In this document: positions 63,868 through 64,000 of the stretch, piece after piece
How the letters are laid out: every line of letters starts with the position of its first letter
Numbering within the stretch: position 1 is the first letter of the stretch
Assembly: GCF_014839805.1 (NCBI RefSeq)
Contig: NC_051116.1
Span: 8,165,556-8,229,555 of the forward strand
Direction of reading: 5' to 3'
From: Manduca sexta
Taxonomy: Eukaryota > Arthropoda > Insecta > Lepidoptera > Sphingidae
DNA: 64,000 bases
Position numbers and translations under genes: made by a program
The notes under the pieces: model-generated
Told to the model about the DNA's origin: nothing
Seen by the model: the letters and a program-made list of their open reading frames with translations, nothing else
The model's database searches: none

Positions 63868-64000
63868 TTTGTGTATGGATACGGCAAAGTAATCTCATTG
63901 TGCCTGAGGGTAAGAGGCTATGAGAGATAGACTGTCGATTGACGAGAGTTGATAACTCCTCTTCAGTTGACACAATTATGCTGACCTCTTTGAAAGCGGA
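63868..64000 (+). repeat. Repeat D copy in an intron, open at the window end
   Basis: Starts near TATGGATACGGCAAAGTAATC and contains the family's GTCGATTGACGAGAG...CAGTTGACACAATTATGC core. The two sides of the core still pair as a hairpin by means of G-T wobbles. It lies in the intron upstream of the frameshifted IMP-L2-like exon. Confidence 0.7.

Overview
This window looks like about 64 kb of nuclear DNA from a lepidopteran insect (moth or butterfly; the species cannot be named from sequence alone). It is AT-rich and crowded with short retroposons and DNA-transposon remnants of types common in Lepidoptera. The only host gene I can support is at the right edge. I see no rRNA gene, no convincing functional tRNA gene, no CRISPR array, no prokaryotic-style operon and no virus.

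Host gene. Four coding exons on the minus strand (63812 down to 62192) splice with good GT-AG sites and matching phases into the C-terminal two immunoglobulin domains of an IMP-L2-like secreted insulin-binding protein. The 5' exons lie beyond base 64000. The most upstream visible exon carries two extra single bases, both in homopolymer runs, which break the reading frame. The other three exons are intact.

Repeats. At least three tRNA-derived SINE families are present: SINE-A (about 20 copies, ATT-rich tail), SINE-B (3 copies) and SINE-C (about 12 copies). Also present are RTE-like and other LINE 3' fragments, Penelope-like element (PLE) pieces including one with a frameshifted GIY-YIG endonuclease, and Helitron-like elements with TC...CTAG ends. 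There are several MITE families: hAT with 8-bp target duplications, one Harbinger-like with a TAA duplication, and three unassigned terminal-inverted-repeat families. Three further unnamed dispersed repeats are called D, E and L here. The letters are only labels for this window.

Layout. 1-20 kb: SINEs, Helitron-like elements, PLE ends and a 4-unit tandem array. 20-26 kb: an RTE remnant, repeats L, E and D, and a 275-bp retroposed insert with a 14-bp target duplication. 26.56-36.58 kb: a head-to-tail segmental duplication (units of about 4.8 and 5.2 kb) whose right breakpoint lies inside a hAT MITE. 37-39 kb: SINE-B and the PLE with inverted terminal repeats. 39-62 kb: SINEs, two tandem arrays, a 60-bp hairpin and several MITEs. 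62-64 kb: the IMP-L2-like gene.

I found no previously undescribed multi-gene system. The best leads are the tandem duplication with its templated palindrome, the hairpin-forming repeats, the PLE inverted structure, the retroposed GC-rich insert and the frameshifts in the IMP-L2-like exon. All family assignments come from reading the sequence; no database search was run.
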